5,768 nt of DNA from SVTX01 sp045658225 (GTDB lineage: Bacteria; Bacillota; Clostridia; Oscillospirales; CAG-272), in assembly GCA_045658225.1 (NCBI GenBank), contig JAZOUO010000097.1, positions 1 to 5,768 of the forward strand, written 5' to 3'. Position numbers and translations under genes: made by a program. Below, piece by piece: positions 5,642 through 5,768 of this stretch (the stretch's first letter is position 1; each line of letters begins with the position of its first letter). The notes below the pieces were generated by a model that searched no databases, had not been told where the DNA came from, and saw only the letters and a program-made list of their open reading frames with translations.

Positions 5642-5768
5642 TTATACAAGTATTTCAGCCTTGAGCTTTTCCGCAAGATCAGTCTTCTCCCAAGCAACGC
5701 CAAGATCCTCACGTCCCATATGACCGTACGCCGCAAGGTCGCAGTATATAGGCTTGCGGAGATCAAAA
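5642..5768 (-). CDS. metK: S-adenosylmethionine synthetase, C-terminal 41 residues only
   Basis: MetK makes S-adenosylmethionine from ATP and methionine in the cytosol. Only the C-terminal end is in the window; the start lies beyond the right edge and no active-site loop can be inspected. The identifying features are FDLRKPIY, then AAYGHMGRED, then WEKTD, which match the conserved MetK C-terminus (FDLR ... TAAYGHFGR ... PWEKTD). It ends at a TAA (5644-5642), followed by a hairpin. Its C-terminus looks normal, so the neighbouring palindromic element has not disrupted it. Identification is confident despite the short length because this motif combination is specific to MetK. Confidence 0.93.
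   Translation of the reverse strand, partial: FDLRKPIYCDLAAYGHMGREDLGVAWEKTDLAEKLKAEILV

Overview
The window is a stretch of chromosomal housekeeping genes, most likely from an uncultured or gut-type Clostridia bacterium (Bacillota, perhaps the Oscillospiraceae/Lachnospiraceae side). That placement is an inference. It rests on AT-leaning DNA, strong AGGAGG-type ribosome binding sites, a RecD2-type rather than RecBCD-type RecD, an Mbl/MreB-like actin outside an mreBCD cluster, and the gene order metK - recD2 - comF - mreB, which I recall as common in Clostridia but could not check. All five recognisable genes are on the minus strand, so transcription runs from high to low coordinates.

In transcription order: (1) 5768-5642, the last 41 codons of metK (S-adenosylmethionine synthetase), followed by a 10-bp hairpin that probably ends its transcript. 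(2) 5641-5231, about 410 bases without a gene. Most of it (about 5271-5585) is a highly palindromic, MITE-like repeat unit with imperfect terminal inverted repeats, nested hairpins, and purine/pyrimidine-rich tracts. (3) 5230-2987, recD2, a 747-aa 5'->3' SF1B helicase; its start is fixed by a near-perfect Shine-Dalgarno sequence and is 20 codons inside the longest open frame. (4) 2985-2230, comF, a zinc-ribbon plus phosphoribosyltransferase-fold protein starting one base after the recD2 stop, so the two are probably co-translated. (5) 2226-2195, a strong bidirectional terminator. (6) 2140-2111, a consensus-like sigma-A promoter. (7) 2066-978, a divergent MreB-family actin. (8) 981-1, pepD, an M20-family aminoacyl-histidine dipeptidase overlapping the mreB stop by ATGA and running off the left edge.

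There appear to be two main transcription units: recD2-comF (DNA repair/processing plus a competence-type protein) and mreB-pepD (cell-shape cytoskeleton translationally coupled to a peptidase). They are separated by the terminator and promoter at 2111-2226.

I see no CRISPR array, tRNA, rRNA, transposase, prophage or defence gene, and no convincing new multi-gene system. The items most worth a second look are the structured palindromic element between metK and recD2, and the Asp-to-Asn change in the phosphate-2 loop of the actin-like protein.
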